Origin: DASQFI01 sp963780895
Lineage (GTDB): Bacteria; Acidobacteriota; Vicinamibacteria; Vicinamibacterales; SCN-69-37
Reading direction: 5' to 3'
Assembly (NCBI GenBank): GCA_963780895.1
Contig: CAWAEG010000007.1
Span: forward strand, 1-64,000
DNA: 64,000 bases
How positions within the stretch are numbered: the first letter of the stretch is position 1; each line of letters starts with the position of its first letter. A model generated the notes under the pieces. The model was not told where the DNA came from and did no database searches. It saw only the letters and a list, made by a program, of their open reading frames with translations. The position numbers and the translations under genes were made by a program. Positions 43,041 through 51,677 of this stretch are shown here, piece by piece.

Positions 43041-43938
43041 ATGCGAACGGTGATCGCCGTTGTCGTCTCGCTCGTCGTGTCCATCCCGGTATCGCTTCAG
43101 GGCTGGGGTCTGGACGTCCACCGGCAGATCACCCGTCGGGCGCTCGATAACCTGCCCCCGGAGCTCCGTCAGTTCTTCGCGCCGCATCGCGAATTCGTGG
43201 TCGAACATTCCGTTGATCCCGACATGTGGCGCGATCGTCGGTCTGCGCGGCGACCGTGGCGACGAAGAACCCAACCACTTTCTCGACATCGACGGCCTCG
43301 ACGATGTCCGTCCCTTCCGGAACGTGCCTCGCGAATGGACCGTCTACGTTGAGAAATACGGCAGCGAGCGGGCCAACCGGATGGGTCGGCTGCCGTGGCG
43401 GGTCGAGGAAATCTATGGGCTGCTCGTCGCGAGATTCCGGGATATGGGCAAAGGCACGCCAGCCTATGCCGCCGACAACGCGCGGTATCTCACGGCCGTG
43501 CTCGCGCATTACGTGGAGGACGCGCACGTGCCGTTGCACGCCGTGCTGAACTACGACGGTCAGCTCACCGGTCAGCGGGGCATCCATTCGCGCTTCGAGA
43601 CCGAAGCGGTCCTGCGCAACGTCCGGACGCTCAAACTCACGCCGGTCACCATCCGGCCGATCGGCAACATCCGCGACTTCATCTTCGAGACACTCGTCGA
43701 GGGTGAGGCGCTCGTGGCCACTGTGCTCGACGCGGATCGCAAAGCGACGACGGGCCGCGAGTTCTATGACGACGGGTACTACACGGCGTTCACCAACGGG
43801 GCGCGCCCGATCATCGAACGGCGTCTGAGCGAAGCGGCCAGCGGTGTCGCGAGCGTCATCGTCAGCGCCTGGACCGAAGCGGGCAAGCCGCCGCTTCCGG
43901 TCAAGGTCGTCCGCCCGCCGGCACGCATCGTCAGGTAG
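43041..43938 (+). CDS. S1/P1-type nuclease / phospholipase C-like metalloenzyme, frameshifted
   Basis: Secreted Zn enzyme: signal peptide, then WGLDVHRQITRRALDNLP (mature N-terminal Trp and His as metal ligands), HSVDPDMWR, EPNHFLDIDG, LAHYVEDAHVPLHAVLNYDG (HxxxD/H metal cluster). The frame changes +1 near 43230: dropping one base gives DPDMWRIVGLRGDRGDEEPNHF. Corrected length about 299 aa. Similar to S1/P1 nucleases and zinc-dependent phospholipase C, which share this fold; the substrate is not certain. Shine-Dalgarno TTGAGGA upstream of ATG 43041. Confidence 0.75.
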
Positions 43939-43951
43939 CCGCGCCCGGGGT

Positions 43952-44638
43952 ATGGACGTCTTTCTGGTTCCCGTCGGCAAAGACCGCTACGAGCTCTACT
44001 GCGAAATGGACGACGACGACGAGGCGGAGAGTCAGGAGGCCGCGGCGGCGGGGGCGAACCCGTCGTGGTGGCAGCGGCAGGTCGCCTGGTTTCGCGAGAT
44101 CATCAGGGAGGCCGAGGCCGAGCGCGATCGCCGAGCGCAGGGACAGGACACCGGCTCCCGCGGGCTGTGGCGTTACATCGTCGGAAAAATCGCCGAGGCC
44201 GTCGCCGAGCAGCGGCTTCTCTGGCGGCTCCAGCGCGAGACCGCGATCGAACTGAGCTTCCCCGACGATCTCGACAGCGATCGCGCGCTGACGATCGCGC
44301 GCGAGTCACTCCGCCGCGACTACGAAAAGCATCGCCGGTGGATGGTGATCGACGGGCTCATCTTCCTGCTGTTCGTCCCCTTGACGGTGATTCCCGGTCC
44401 GAACGTCCCAGCGCTCTACTTCAGCTTTCGCGCGCTCGGCCACTTCTTCTCCATGCGCGGCGCCAAGCGCGGCCTGGACCGGGTGACCTGGACGCCGGTC
44501 TCATGCCGCCCGCTTTCGGAACTTCGTCAGGCCCTCTCAGTCGACCACACCGAGCGTCGGAAACGGCTCGAAGCCATCGCGCGGGTCCTCAAGCTCGAGC
44601 GCCTGCCGGGATTCGTCGAGCGGCTGCGAAGCGCCTGA
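43952..44638 (+). CDS. Mitochondrial K+/H+ exchange-related (Mit_KHE1-like) protein
   Basis: 228 aa. MDVFLVPVGKDRYELYCE, a charged middle region and the helix-containing VIDGLIFLLFVPLTVIPGPN followed by PALYFSFRALGHFFSMRGAK resemble the Mit_KHE1 family, first described for yeast mitochondrial K+/H+ exchange. Function in bacteria is unknown. No catalytic motif. It starts 13 bp after the nuclease gene. Confidence 0.5.
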   Translation: MDVFLVPVGKDRYELYCEMDDDDEAESQEAAAAGANPSWWQRQVAWFREIIREAEAERDRRAQGQDTGSRGLWRYIVGKIAEAVAEQRLLWRLQRETAIELSFPDDLDSDRALTIARESLRRDYEKHRRWMVIDGLIFLLFVPLTVIPGPNVPALYFSFRALGHFFSMRGAKRGLDRVTWTPVSCRPLSELRQALSVDHTERRKRLEAIARVLKLERLPGFVERLRSA

Positions 44639-44662
44639 AGAGCGGATCTGAAAAGCGGTCAT

Positions 44663-44853
44663 CGGTACGAGGGGCCTGAAACGCACGCCTCGGTACGACG
44701 GGCCTGAAGAGCACGCGTCGGTACGGCGGGTACCTGGAACGAACTGACGCTGGCCAGCTTCTTTTAGAAAAAAGATGAGAAGCGCTAGAACGTTCCAGGT
44801 ACCCGCCGTACCCGACGTACCGACCCGTGCTTCTCAGGCCCGTCGTACCGACG
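44663..44853. repeat. GGTACG repeat family, copy 2 (large imperfect palindrome)
   Basis: The left arm (about 44691-44741) with TCGGTACGGCGGGTACCTGG matches the right arm (about 44791-44853) with an indel. The centre, CTTCTTTTAGAAAAAAGATG, parallels the centre of copy 1. A further partial unit, TCGGTACGAGGGGCCTGAA, sits at 44663. It fills the space before lpxD. Confidence 0.75.
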
Positions 44854-44880
44854 AGTGCTTTAATAGGATCCGAGATCCCT

Positions 44881-44909
44881 TTGAGCCCGCGCGCTTTTCC
44901 CCATATACT
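44881..44909 (+). promoter_or_regulatory. lpxD promoter
   Basis: TTGAGC (44881-44886), 17-nt spacer, TATACT (44904-44909), 9 nt before GTG 44919. No Shine-Dalgarno sequence, so initiation is at or near the start codon. Confidence 0.55.
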
Positions 44910-44918
44910 CGCCGCGCC

Positions 44919-45974
44919 GTGACGCTGACAGAGCTCGCCCAGCGCCTCGGGTGCCGTCTGGAAGGCGACGGCGAAGTCGAGGTCGTGCGCGTCGCCGGCA
45001 TCGAAGACGCGCAACCGGGCGACATCACGTTTCTCGCCAACGCCAAGTACGCGTCGAAGCTCGCCACGACGCGCGCCTCCGCCATCATTGCCGATGAGAC
45101 CGTCAACGGCGCGCCGTGTCCCGTGCTGCGTACGCGCGAGCCGTACCTGGCGTTTGCCGAAGCGGTTGCGTTGCTCACGCCGCGGCGCCGGCCGGCGCCC
45201 GGAATCAGCGCGCTCGCGGCGGTCGATCCCACCGCCGTCGTCGGCCCCGACGTGACCGTTGGTCCTTTCACGACCATCGGCCCGCGCGCCCGGATCGGCG
45301 GCGGCACCGCGATCGAGAGTCATGTCGCGGTCGGAGAAGGCGCGATCATCGGCGCCGACTGCCTCGTCCAGTCTCACGCAGCGATACGTAACGACGTGGT
45401 GATTGGCGATCGAGTCGTGATTCTGGACGGCGCGGTGATCGGGAGCGACGGCTTCGGATTTGCGCGCAGGTCCGACGGCACGCACCGCAAGATTCCGCAG
45501 GTCGGCCGCGTCGTCATCGAGGACGACGTCGAAATCGGCGCCAACTCGACCGTCGATCGGCCCGCAGTCGGCGAGACGCGCATTGCGGCCGGCACGAAGA
45601 TCGACAACCTGGTCCAGGTGGCGCACGGCGTGAAGATTGGCCGCAACGTACTCCTGGCGGCGCAGGTCGGGATTGCGGGCAGCACGATCCTCGAAGACGA
45701 CGTGATGATGGCGGGGCAGTCAGGGGCGACGGGTCATATTCGGCTCGGGCGTGGCGCGATCGTTGGCGCCAAGTCCGCCGTCACCAAAGACATCGACCCC
45801 GGGCAGCACGTGGCCGGTGTTCCGGCCGGCGACGTCGCCGAATGGCGTGAGTCGGTCGTGCTCATCCGCAAGCTGCCCGAGCTGCGGAAGCTCGTGGCCG
45901 CGCTCGAGAGCCGGCTGGCGGAGCTGGAAGAGAAGCGGCCAGTCCCCGAATCGCCGAAAGCGGTGGAAAGCTAA
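44919..45974 (+). CDS. lpxD: UDP-3-O-acylglucosamine N-acyltransferase
   Basis: Third step of lipid A synthesis. 351 aa from GTG 44919. N-terminal uridine-binding domain (LTELAQRLGCRLEGDG, FLANAKYAS), then left-handed beta-helix hexapeptides ending with DNLVQVAHGVKIGRNVLLAA, whose His is catalytic, and a C-terminal helix. First gene of a run lpxD-M16-M16-lpxB; fabZ and lpxA, usual neighbours, are absent from it. Confidence 0.95.
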   Translation: MTLTELAQRLGCRLEGDGEVEVVRVAGIEDAQPGDITFLANAKYASKLATTRASAIIADETVNGAPCPVLRTREPYLAFAEAVALLTPRRRPAPGISALAAVDPTAVVGPDVTVGPFTTIGPRARIGGGTAIESHVAVGEGAIIGADCLVQSHAAIRNDVVIGDRVVILDGAVIGSDGFGFARRSDGTHRKIPQVGRVVIEDDVEIGANSTVDRPAVGETRIAAGTKIDNLVQVAHGVKIGRNVLLAAQVGIAGSTILEDDVMMAGQSGATGHIRLGRGAIVGAKSAVTKDIDPGQHVAGVPAGDVAEWRESVVLIRKLPELRKLVAALESRLAELEEKRPVPESPKAVES

Positions 45975-45983
45975 CCCGTCCCC

Positions 45984-45989
45984 TATAAT
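45984..45989 (+). promoter_or_regulatory. TANNNT box before the first M16 peptidase
   Basis: TATAAT, 6 nt before ATG 45996; no Shine-Dalgarno sequence. Matches the leaderless-type pattern. Confidence 0.5.
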
Positions 45990-45995
45990 CAACCC

Positions 45996-47357
45996 ATGTC
46001 CAAGTTACGCGCGCTGGCGCTCACCGGCGCCTTGTTCCTGGTGTCGGCCGCCGCGCCGCCGGACACCGACGTCCGACCGGCAAAATTCGACTACACGATG
46101 ACGACGCTGCAGAACGGTCTGCAAGTCGTCTTTCTCGAAGATCACTCGACGCCGATCGTGCATCTGGCTCTCTGGTACCACGTCGGGTCGAAGGACGAGA
46201 AGCCTGGACGGACGGGTTTTGCACATCTGTTCGAGCACCTGATGTTCAAGGGCTCGCGCAACGTCAGGCCGGACCAGCATCCGTCGTGGATCACGAGCGT
46301 CGGCGGGCAAGCCAACGCGTTCACCGATGAAGACGCCACGGTTTACTGGGAGACGGTCCCCGCGCAGTACCTGCCGCTCATGCTCTGGCTCGAGGCCGAC
46401 CGGATGGCCTCGCTCGACGTGAGCGACGCGAAGTTCAAGACGGAGCGCGAAGTCGTCAAGGAAGAGCGCCGGATGCGCTACGAGAATCAGCCGTTCGGGC
46501 GGCTGCCGGAAATCATCTACGACAAGGCGTTCAAGACGCATCCGTACAAGCACCAGACGATCGGCAGCCTCGAGGACCTCGAAGCCGCATCGATCAGCGA
46601 CGTCCGCGCGTTCCACAGCACGTACTACGTCCCGAACAACGCCACGCTCGTGCTCGTCGGCGATTTCGACACCAAGATCGCGCGCCAGCACGTCGAGCAG
46701 TACGTCGGCAAGGTGCCCACCGGCAAACCGGTTCCGCGCGACATTCCGAAGGAGCCGCCGCACACAGCCGAGGAACGGTTCACCGTCACCGAGCCCTGGC
46801 CGCTCCCGGCCGTCGTCGTGTCGTACCACATCACGAACGACGGACACCCGGACGCGTATCCGCTGCACACGGTCGCCAAGATCCTGTCGGACGGCGACAG
46901 CTCCCGGATCTATCGCTCGCTCGTCTACGAGAAGCAGATGGCGGTGGCCGCCTTCGGCGAGGCGAAGCTCATCGAGCACCCCAATCTCTTTTATGCGGTC
47001 GCCATCGTGCAACCGGGCCGGAAGCCCGAAGAAGTGCAGAAGGAGCTGGTCGCGCAGCTCGATCGTGTGAAGACCGAAGGCGTGACCGCGGAGGAGCTGA
47101 GCCGGGCCAAGCGGCAGTGGGCGCGCGACTATATCCTCGGTCGCGAAACCATTCAGCAGAAGGCGCTGCACCTCGCGCACGCGGTCGTGATCCACAACGA
47201 CATCAAGACCGCCGACGGCGAGTTCGACCTGTTCCAGAACGTCACGCTCGCCGACGTGCAGCGCGTGGCGAAAACCTACTTCACGCCCGAATCGCGGATG
47301 CTGCTGACCATCATGCCCAGGGGCGCCGCGCAGGGCGGGACGGCAGGCGCGAAATGA
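45996..47357 (+). CDS. M16 family zinc metallopeptidase (active-type)
   Basis: 453 aa, periplasmic with a signal peptide. The inverted zinc motif HLFEH (77-81) and Glu157 about 76 residues later give the HxxEH...E site of pitrilysin/insulinase enzymes. Two-lobed, one-polypeptide half of a heterodimeric M16B protease; the next gene encodes the partner. Possible role in degrading peptides in the envelope. ATGA overlap with the next gene. Confidence 0.9.
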   Translation: MSKLRALALTGALFLVSAAAPPDTDVRPAKFDYTMTTLQNGLQVVFLEDHSTPIVHLALWYHVGSKDEKPGRTGFAHLFEHLMFKGSRNVRPDQHPSWITSVGGQANAFTDEDATVYWETVPAQYLPLMLWLEADRMASLDVSDAKFKTEREVVKEERRMRYENQPFGRLPEIIYDKAFKTHPYKHQTIGSLEDLEAASISDVRAFHSTYYVPNNATLVLVGDFDTKIARQHVEQYVGKVPTGKPVPRDIPKEPPHTAEERFTVTEPWPLPAVVVSYHITNDGHPDAYPLHTVAKILSDGDSSRIYRSLVYEKQMAVAAFGEAKLIEHPNLFYAVAIVQPGRKPEEVQKELVAQLDRVKTEGVTAEELSRAKRQWARDYILGRETIQQKALHLAHAVVIHNDIKTADGEFDLFQNVTLADVQRVAKTYFTPESRMLLTIMPRGAAQGGTAGAK

Positions 47358-48865
47358 CGCGCTGGATTTCCCTGCGTCTCCTGGCTGTCTTGCTGTTCGC
47401 GGGCTGGACGGGATCGGCCACGGCCAGCGACCAGCAGTGGCCGGAGAGCCGTCCGCCCAGCCCGCTCCCCGCGAAATCCGTCGACTTCCCGCCCTATCAG
47501 CTGAAGACGCTGGCCAACGGCCTGCAGGTGCTCGTGGTGCTCCATCACGAGCAGCCCTCGGTCAGCTTCCGGCTGCTCGTGCGCGCCGGCGCGATGCAGG
47601 AGCCCGAGACCAAGCCGGGTGTCGCGAGCTTCGTCGCCTCGCTCCTGAATCAGGGGACGGCGACCCGTACGGCGGGTCAGATCGCGCTCCAGGTGGACTC
47701 GGCCGGCGGCATCATCGCCGCCGGATCGGGCAACGAGCTGTCGTTCGTGAGCGGCGCGGTCATCAAGGACCGGACCGAGCTGCTCCTGAGCATCGCCTCG
47801 GATCTCGTGCAGAACCCGGCGTTCGCAGCCGAGGAGATCGACCGACAGCGCCGGCAGATGTTGTCGTCGCTGCAGGTGAGCTACGACGACCCGGACTACC
47901 TTGCCGGTCTCGTGTTCGATCGGCTGGTGTTCGGATTCCACCCGTACGGCCGCCCCAACGAGGGCACGCCGGAGTCGATTACGAAGATCACGCGTGACGA
48001 CCTCGTCGCCTTCCACAAAGCCTGGTTCGTGCCGAACAACACCCTGCTCGCCGTTGTCGGCGACCTGACGGCGGAGGAGGCGTTTGCCGCGGCTGACAAG
48101 GCGTTCGGGTCCTGGCAGCGGCGCGATGTGCCGGCGATCAAGACCATCGAGCCCCCTCAGCCGACCCAGCGCGTCATCGTCATCGATCGTCCCGGTTCGG
48201 CGCAGACCGAGATCCGCGTCGGGCACATCGGCGTCGCGCGGACGCACCCGGACTTCCTGCCGCTCGACCTGGCCGTTCGCATCCTCGGCGGCGAAGGCGC
48301 GAACCGGCTGTTCGGCGTGCTGCGGTCCGAGCGTGGGCTCACCTACGGCGCGTCGGCCGAGTTCCACACCTACAAGAGCGGAGGCGACATCGTCGCCGAG
48401 ACCGACACCCGCTCGTCGGCGACGGCGCAGTCGCTGAAGCTCATGGTCGAAGAGTTCTGGCGGCTGCAGAAGGAGAGCGTGAGCCAGGGCGAGCTCACCG
48501 GCGCGCAGGAGTTTCTGGCCGGCAACTTCCCGTTGACGATCGAGTCGCCGGGCGCCATCGCGCAACAGGTGCTCGCGCATCTCTTCTACGGACTCGATCT
48601 CTCCGAGATCGAAACGTACAGGGATCGCGTCGTCCGCGCCACGCCCGCCGACATCCAGCGCGTCGCAAAGCAGTTCCTGAAGCCCGACAAGCTGTCGATT
48701 GTGCTCGTGGGCGACGCCTCCGTGTTCGCCGACCAGCTGGCGAAAGAAGGCTTCGCCAGCTTCGAGCGCATTCCGCTCGCGCAGCTCGACATCAGCTCGC
48801 CCACGCTCAAGCGCACGGGTTCGCCCGCGCCGGAAGGTTCACCCGAAGGCCGCCGGCCGGAGTGA
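47354..48865 (+). CDS. M16 family peptidase-like subunit lacking the zinc motif
   Basis: 503 aa with a signal peptide. LKTLANGLQVLVVLHHEQP and VASFVASLLNQGTATRTAGQ align with the M16 N-domain, but HxxEH is replaced (FVASL), so it cannot bind zinc. WFVPNNTLLAVVGDLTAEEA and ERGLTYGASAEFHTYKSGGD are typical of the non-catalytic half. In M16B pairs this subunit forms the substrate cavity with the active one. Overlaps lpxB by 4 bp (GTGA). Confidence 0.9.
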   Translation: MTRWISLRLLAVLLFAGWTGSATASDQQWPESRPPSPLPAKSVDFPPYQLKTLANGLQVLVVLHHEQPSVSFRLLVRAGAMQEPETKPGVASFVASLLNQGTATRTAGQIALQVDSAGGIIAAGSGNELSFVSGAVIKDRTELLLSIASDLVQNPAFAAEEIDRQRRQMLSSLQVSYDDPDYLAGLVFDRLVFGFHPYGRPNEGTPESITKITRDDLVAFHKAWFVPNNTLLAVVGDLTAEEAFAAADKAFGSWQRRDVPAIKTIEPPQPTQRVIVIDRPGSAQTEIRVGHIGVARTHPDFLPLDLAVRILGGEGANRLFGVLRSERGLTYGASAEFHTYKSGGDIVAETDTRSSATAQSLKLMVEEFWRLQKESVSQGELTGAQEFLAGNFPLTIESPGAIAQQVLAHLFYGLDLSEIETYRDRVVRATPADIQRVAKQFLKPDKLSIVLVGDASVFADQLAKEGFASFERIPLAQLDISSPTLKRTGSPAPEGSPEGRRPE

Positions 48866-50079
48866 TCACGCCGACAGATTCTTCGAGCGCTCCGCCGGCG
48901 ACGGCTCGAACAGCCGCCGGCCTGCGGGTGATGCTTTCGTGCGGCGAAGCGTCCGGCGATCTCTACGCGGGCGCGCTGACCAGCGCGCTGCGACACCTCG
49001 ATCCTGCCGTGGATGTCTTCGGATTCGGCGGAGAGCGCCTCCGCGCGGCCGGGGCGGACGTGATCGGTGACTATCGCGGGTTTGCCGTGACCGGTCTGAG
49101 CGAGGCGGTCTCCGTGCTCCCGCGATCGTGGCGGATGCTCCGGCAGTTGGCCGCCGCGGCCGACGATCGTCGTCCCGACGTCTTCGTCGCGGTGGATTTC
49201 CCCGACTTCAACTTCCGCCTGCTGCCGGTGATGAAGAAGCTCGCCGTCCCCATCGTGTACTACGTCAGCCCGCAGGTCTGGGCGTGGCGGCCGGGCCGGC
49301 TCGAAACCCTCCGCCGGTACGTCGACAGGATGCTCGTCATCTTCCCGTTCGAGGCCGCGCTCTACCAGCAGGCGGGCGTCCCGGTCGAGTTCGTCGGGCA
49401 TCCGCTGATCGACCTGGCGAAACCGGCCCGCTCGCGTCTCGACCTGCTGACCGAGGTCGGTCTCGACGCCTCCCGACCGGTCATCGCGCTTCTTCCGGGC
49501 AGCCGCGCGAATGAGGTCCGGCGAATTCTTCCCAGGCTGCTCACCGCGGCATCGCTCGCGGCGAGTGACGTTCCCGGCGTGCAGGTCCTCATCGCGCGAG
49601 CGCCGTCGCTGGAGGACGCGCTCTTCGCGCCCGTTCACGAAGCGAGCGACGGCCGACTGCGTGTGGCGATCGTGGAGGGCGGTACGGATGACGTGCTGGC
49701 CGCGTCGGACGTGGTGGTGGCGGCATCGGGCACCGCGACGGTCCAGGCCGCGCTCCACGGCCGGCCCATGGTGATCGTGTACCGACTGTCGCCGCTGACG
49801 TACACCGTGGGCCGCTCGGTGGTGCGCGTCAGCACCTACGGGATGGTGAACCTCGTGGCCGGCCGGACGATCGTGCCCGAGCTCATTCAGGACCGGTTTA
49901 CGCCCGAGGCGGTGGCGCGGGAAGCCGTCTCGCTGCTGACTGACCGCGCGCGCGCCGACGCGATGCGGCGGGATCTCGTCGACATGCGATCCCGTCTGGG
50001 CGGTCCCGGCGCGTCGGATCGGGCTGCTGCCGCGGTCCACGCGGTCGGATCGATGCTGCGCAGATCCGACCCGACATAA
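48862..50079 (+). CDS. lpxB: Lipid-A-disaccharide synthase
   Basis: Condenses UDP-diacylglucosamine with lipid X. 405 aa from GTG 48862. MLSCGEASGDLYAG, VDFPDFNFRLLPVMKKL, VYYVSPQVWAWRPGRLETLR, VIALLPGSRANEV and VAASGTATVQAALHGRPMV are the GT19 signatures. The N-terminal 25 residues are poorly conserved and may be over-extended. Last member of the lpxD-M16-M16-lpxB run. Confidence 0.95.
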   Translation: MITPTDSSSAPPATARTAAGLRVMLSCGEASGDLYAGALTSALRHLDPAVDVFGFGGERLRAAGADVIGDYRGFAVTGLSEAVSVLPRSWRMLRQLAAAADDRRPDVFVAVDFPDFNFRLLPVMKKLAVPIVYYVSPQVWAWRPGRLETLRRYVDRMLVIFPFEAALYQQAGVPVEFVGHPLIDLAKPARSRLDLLTEVGLDASRPVIALLPGSRANEVRRILPRLLTAASLAASDVPGVQVLIARAPSLEDALFAPVHEASDGRLRVAIVEGGTDDVLAASDVVVAASGTATVQAALHGRPMVIVYRLSPLTYTVGRSVVRVSTYGMVNLVAGRTIVPELIQDRFTPEAVAREAVSLLTDRARADAMRRDLVDMRSRLGGPGASDRAAAAVHAVGSMLRRSDPT

Positions 50080-50082
50080 ACT
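50077..50082 (+). promoter_or_regulatory. TANNNT box before the matrixin operon
   Basis: TAAACT, 6 nt before ATG 50089, no Shine-Dalgarno sequence. Confidence 0.4.
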
Positions 50083-50088
50083 ACTCCG

Positions 50089-50664
50089 ATGCGTTGGACC
50101 GCTGCGCTCGCTCTTGTCGTCGTGATTGCCGGGGCGTCACTCACCGCCACCATTTTCGTTCCAGCAGAATTTCGGGAAATCGTCGCCGACGCGGGGCTCA
50201 TCGTCCGCGGCCGCGTGACGGATGTCCGTCCGATCGCCGTGCCGGGTTCAGGGGTCGAATCCATTGTCACGGTTGGCGTCGAAACCGTCCTGAAAGGCGC
50301 CGCGAACGGGTTCGTCTCGCTCCGTGTGCCGGGGGGTGAGCTCGGAGGTTACCGCCACGTGATGCTCGGCGCTCCGGTCCTTCGACCGGGTGAGCGGGCC
50401 GTGTTTTTCCTGCGACGGGGAAGCGACTCTCTCTGGCGCCCCGTCGGTCTCTCGATGGGCGTCTATCCGGTGCACAACGATCCGCGGACCGGGCAGGGAC
50501 TCGTGCGTCCACCGATCGTTGCCGGTCGAACCGCGTCGCTCGGGCCAATCGTGCGCGGGGACACCCGACGAAAGAATCTGGTGATTCAGGAATTCGAGTC
50601 GCTGATTCAACTCATCATCGCCGGCCGCATCGGTCAGGCGGTCCCGCGCGGAGGCCGGCAGTGA
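50089..50664 (+). CDS. Secreted hypothetical protein
   Basis: 191 aa. Signal-peptide-like start (ALALVVVIAGASLTATIFVP), then a beta-rich domain with ADAGLIVRGRVTDVRPIAV and VGVETVLKGAANGFVSLRVP, a layout seen in secreted proteins next to metalloproteases in Acidobacteriota, but no named family. Its stop overlaps the matrixin start (GTGA), so the two are probably made together. Could be an inhibitor, chaperone or substrate; not shown. Confidence 0.5.
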   Translation: MRWTAALALVVVIAGASLTATIFVPAEFREIVADAGLIVRGRVTDVRPIAVPGSGVESIVTVGVETVLKGAANGFVSLRVPGGELGGYRHVMLGAPVLRPGERAVFFLRRGSDSLWRPVGLSMGVYPVHNDPRTGQGLVRPPIVAGRTASLGPIVRGDTRRKNLVIQEFESLIQLIIAGRIGQAVPRGGRQ

Positions 50665-51677
50665 ACCGGCCGATTTCCTCGACGCTCGCCGCAGCGCTCT
50701 TCGCCGGTCTCGCGTGGTTGTTCGGGTCCGACCTGGACGCGTATCTGAAACTGGGGTCGCGCATTCCCAGCGGGATCGTTCAGGTCAAATGGGCCCCCGG
50801 CCAGATGCCGGTCCGCTACCGGATCACGAACCGCGACGTGCCCGGCGTCACCGCGGTCCAACTGCAAGCGGTGCTCGAGCGCGCATTCAGCGTGTGGTCC
50901 AGCGTGCCGACCGCGTCGATTTCATCCCAGTTCGACGGATTCACCGGCTTGGAACCTGGCGAGTCTGACAATGCGTCGGTGATCGGATTCCGTTCGCGTC
51001 CCGATCTCGACCGCGTCCTCGGATCGACCTCGTTCATTATCAACCAGACGACGGGCGCGATCATCGAATCGGACATCTTCCTGAACACGACCGTCAACTG
51101 GTCCGTCGCCGCCGGCGGTGAGCCGTCGCGCTACGACGTTGAGTCGATCGCGGTGCACGAGATCGGGCACCTCCTGGGACTCGGGCATTCGGCCCTGGGG
51201 GAGACGGACCTGCTGCCCGGCGGGCGGGCGATTCGAGGCAAGCGCGCCGTGATGTTCCCGATCGCGTATGCACCAGGGAACATCGAGGATCGGACGCTCG
51301 AAGCAGACGACATCGCCGGGATCTCGGACGTGTACCCAAGGGCCGAGTTCACGACCGGCACCGGCGCGGTAACGGGGCGAGTGCTCCTTTCCGGCTCAGG
51401 CATCTTCGGCGCGCACGTGACGGCTTTCAACCTCGAAAACGGGACGATGACCGGTGGCTTCTCGTTGAATGCGGCCGGGGACTTCGTCGTCGGCGGGCTC
51501 ACGCCCGGACTCTACGTCGTCCGTGTCGAGCCGCTTGACGATGCCGACGTGAGTCTGTTCTTCGACGAGGAGATCATGGTGCCGATCAACTTCAGACCTG
51601 CGTACTACGAGCGGCTCGTGGCCGTGCCGGCGGGCGGGTCGAGCGGGTCCATTGAAATCCGGGTGCAGCCGAAATGA
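50661..51677 (+). CDS. Matrixin-type (M10-like) metalloprotease
   Basis: 338 aa. Signal anchor, then HEIGHLLGLGH (166-176), the HExxHxxGxxH zinc site of metzincins, with MFPIAY as the Met-turn region. The C-terminal about 100 residues form a carboxypeptidase-regulatory-like beta sandwich (GAVTGRVLLSGSGIFGAHVT). No propeptide cysteine switch is visible. Likely a secreted or periplasmic protease. Middle gene of a three-gene run. Confidence 0.85.
   Translation: MNRPISSTLAAALFAGLAWLFGSDLDAYLKLGSRIPSGIVQVKWAPGQMPVRYRITNRDVPGVTAVQLQAVLERAFSVWSSVPTASISSQFDGFTGLEPGESDNASVIGFRSRPDLDRVLGSTSFIINQTTGAIIESDIFLNTTVNWSVAAGGEPSRYDVESIAVHEIGHLLGLGHSALGETDLLPGGRAIRGKRAVMFPIAYAPGNIEDRTLEADDIAGISDVYPRAEFTTGTGAVTGRVLLSGSGIFGAHVTAFNLENGTMTGGFSLNAAGDFVVGGLTPGLYVVRVEPLDDADVSLFFDEEIMVPINFRPAYYERLVAVPAGGSSGSIEIRVQPK

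Noticed and set aside
48586..50040. 484-codon minus-strand frame
   Set aside because: Antisense to lpxB and the M16 gene, composition typical of a shadow frame.
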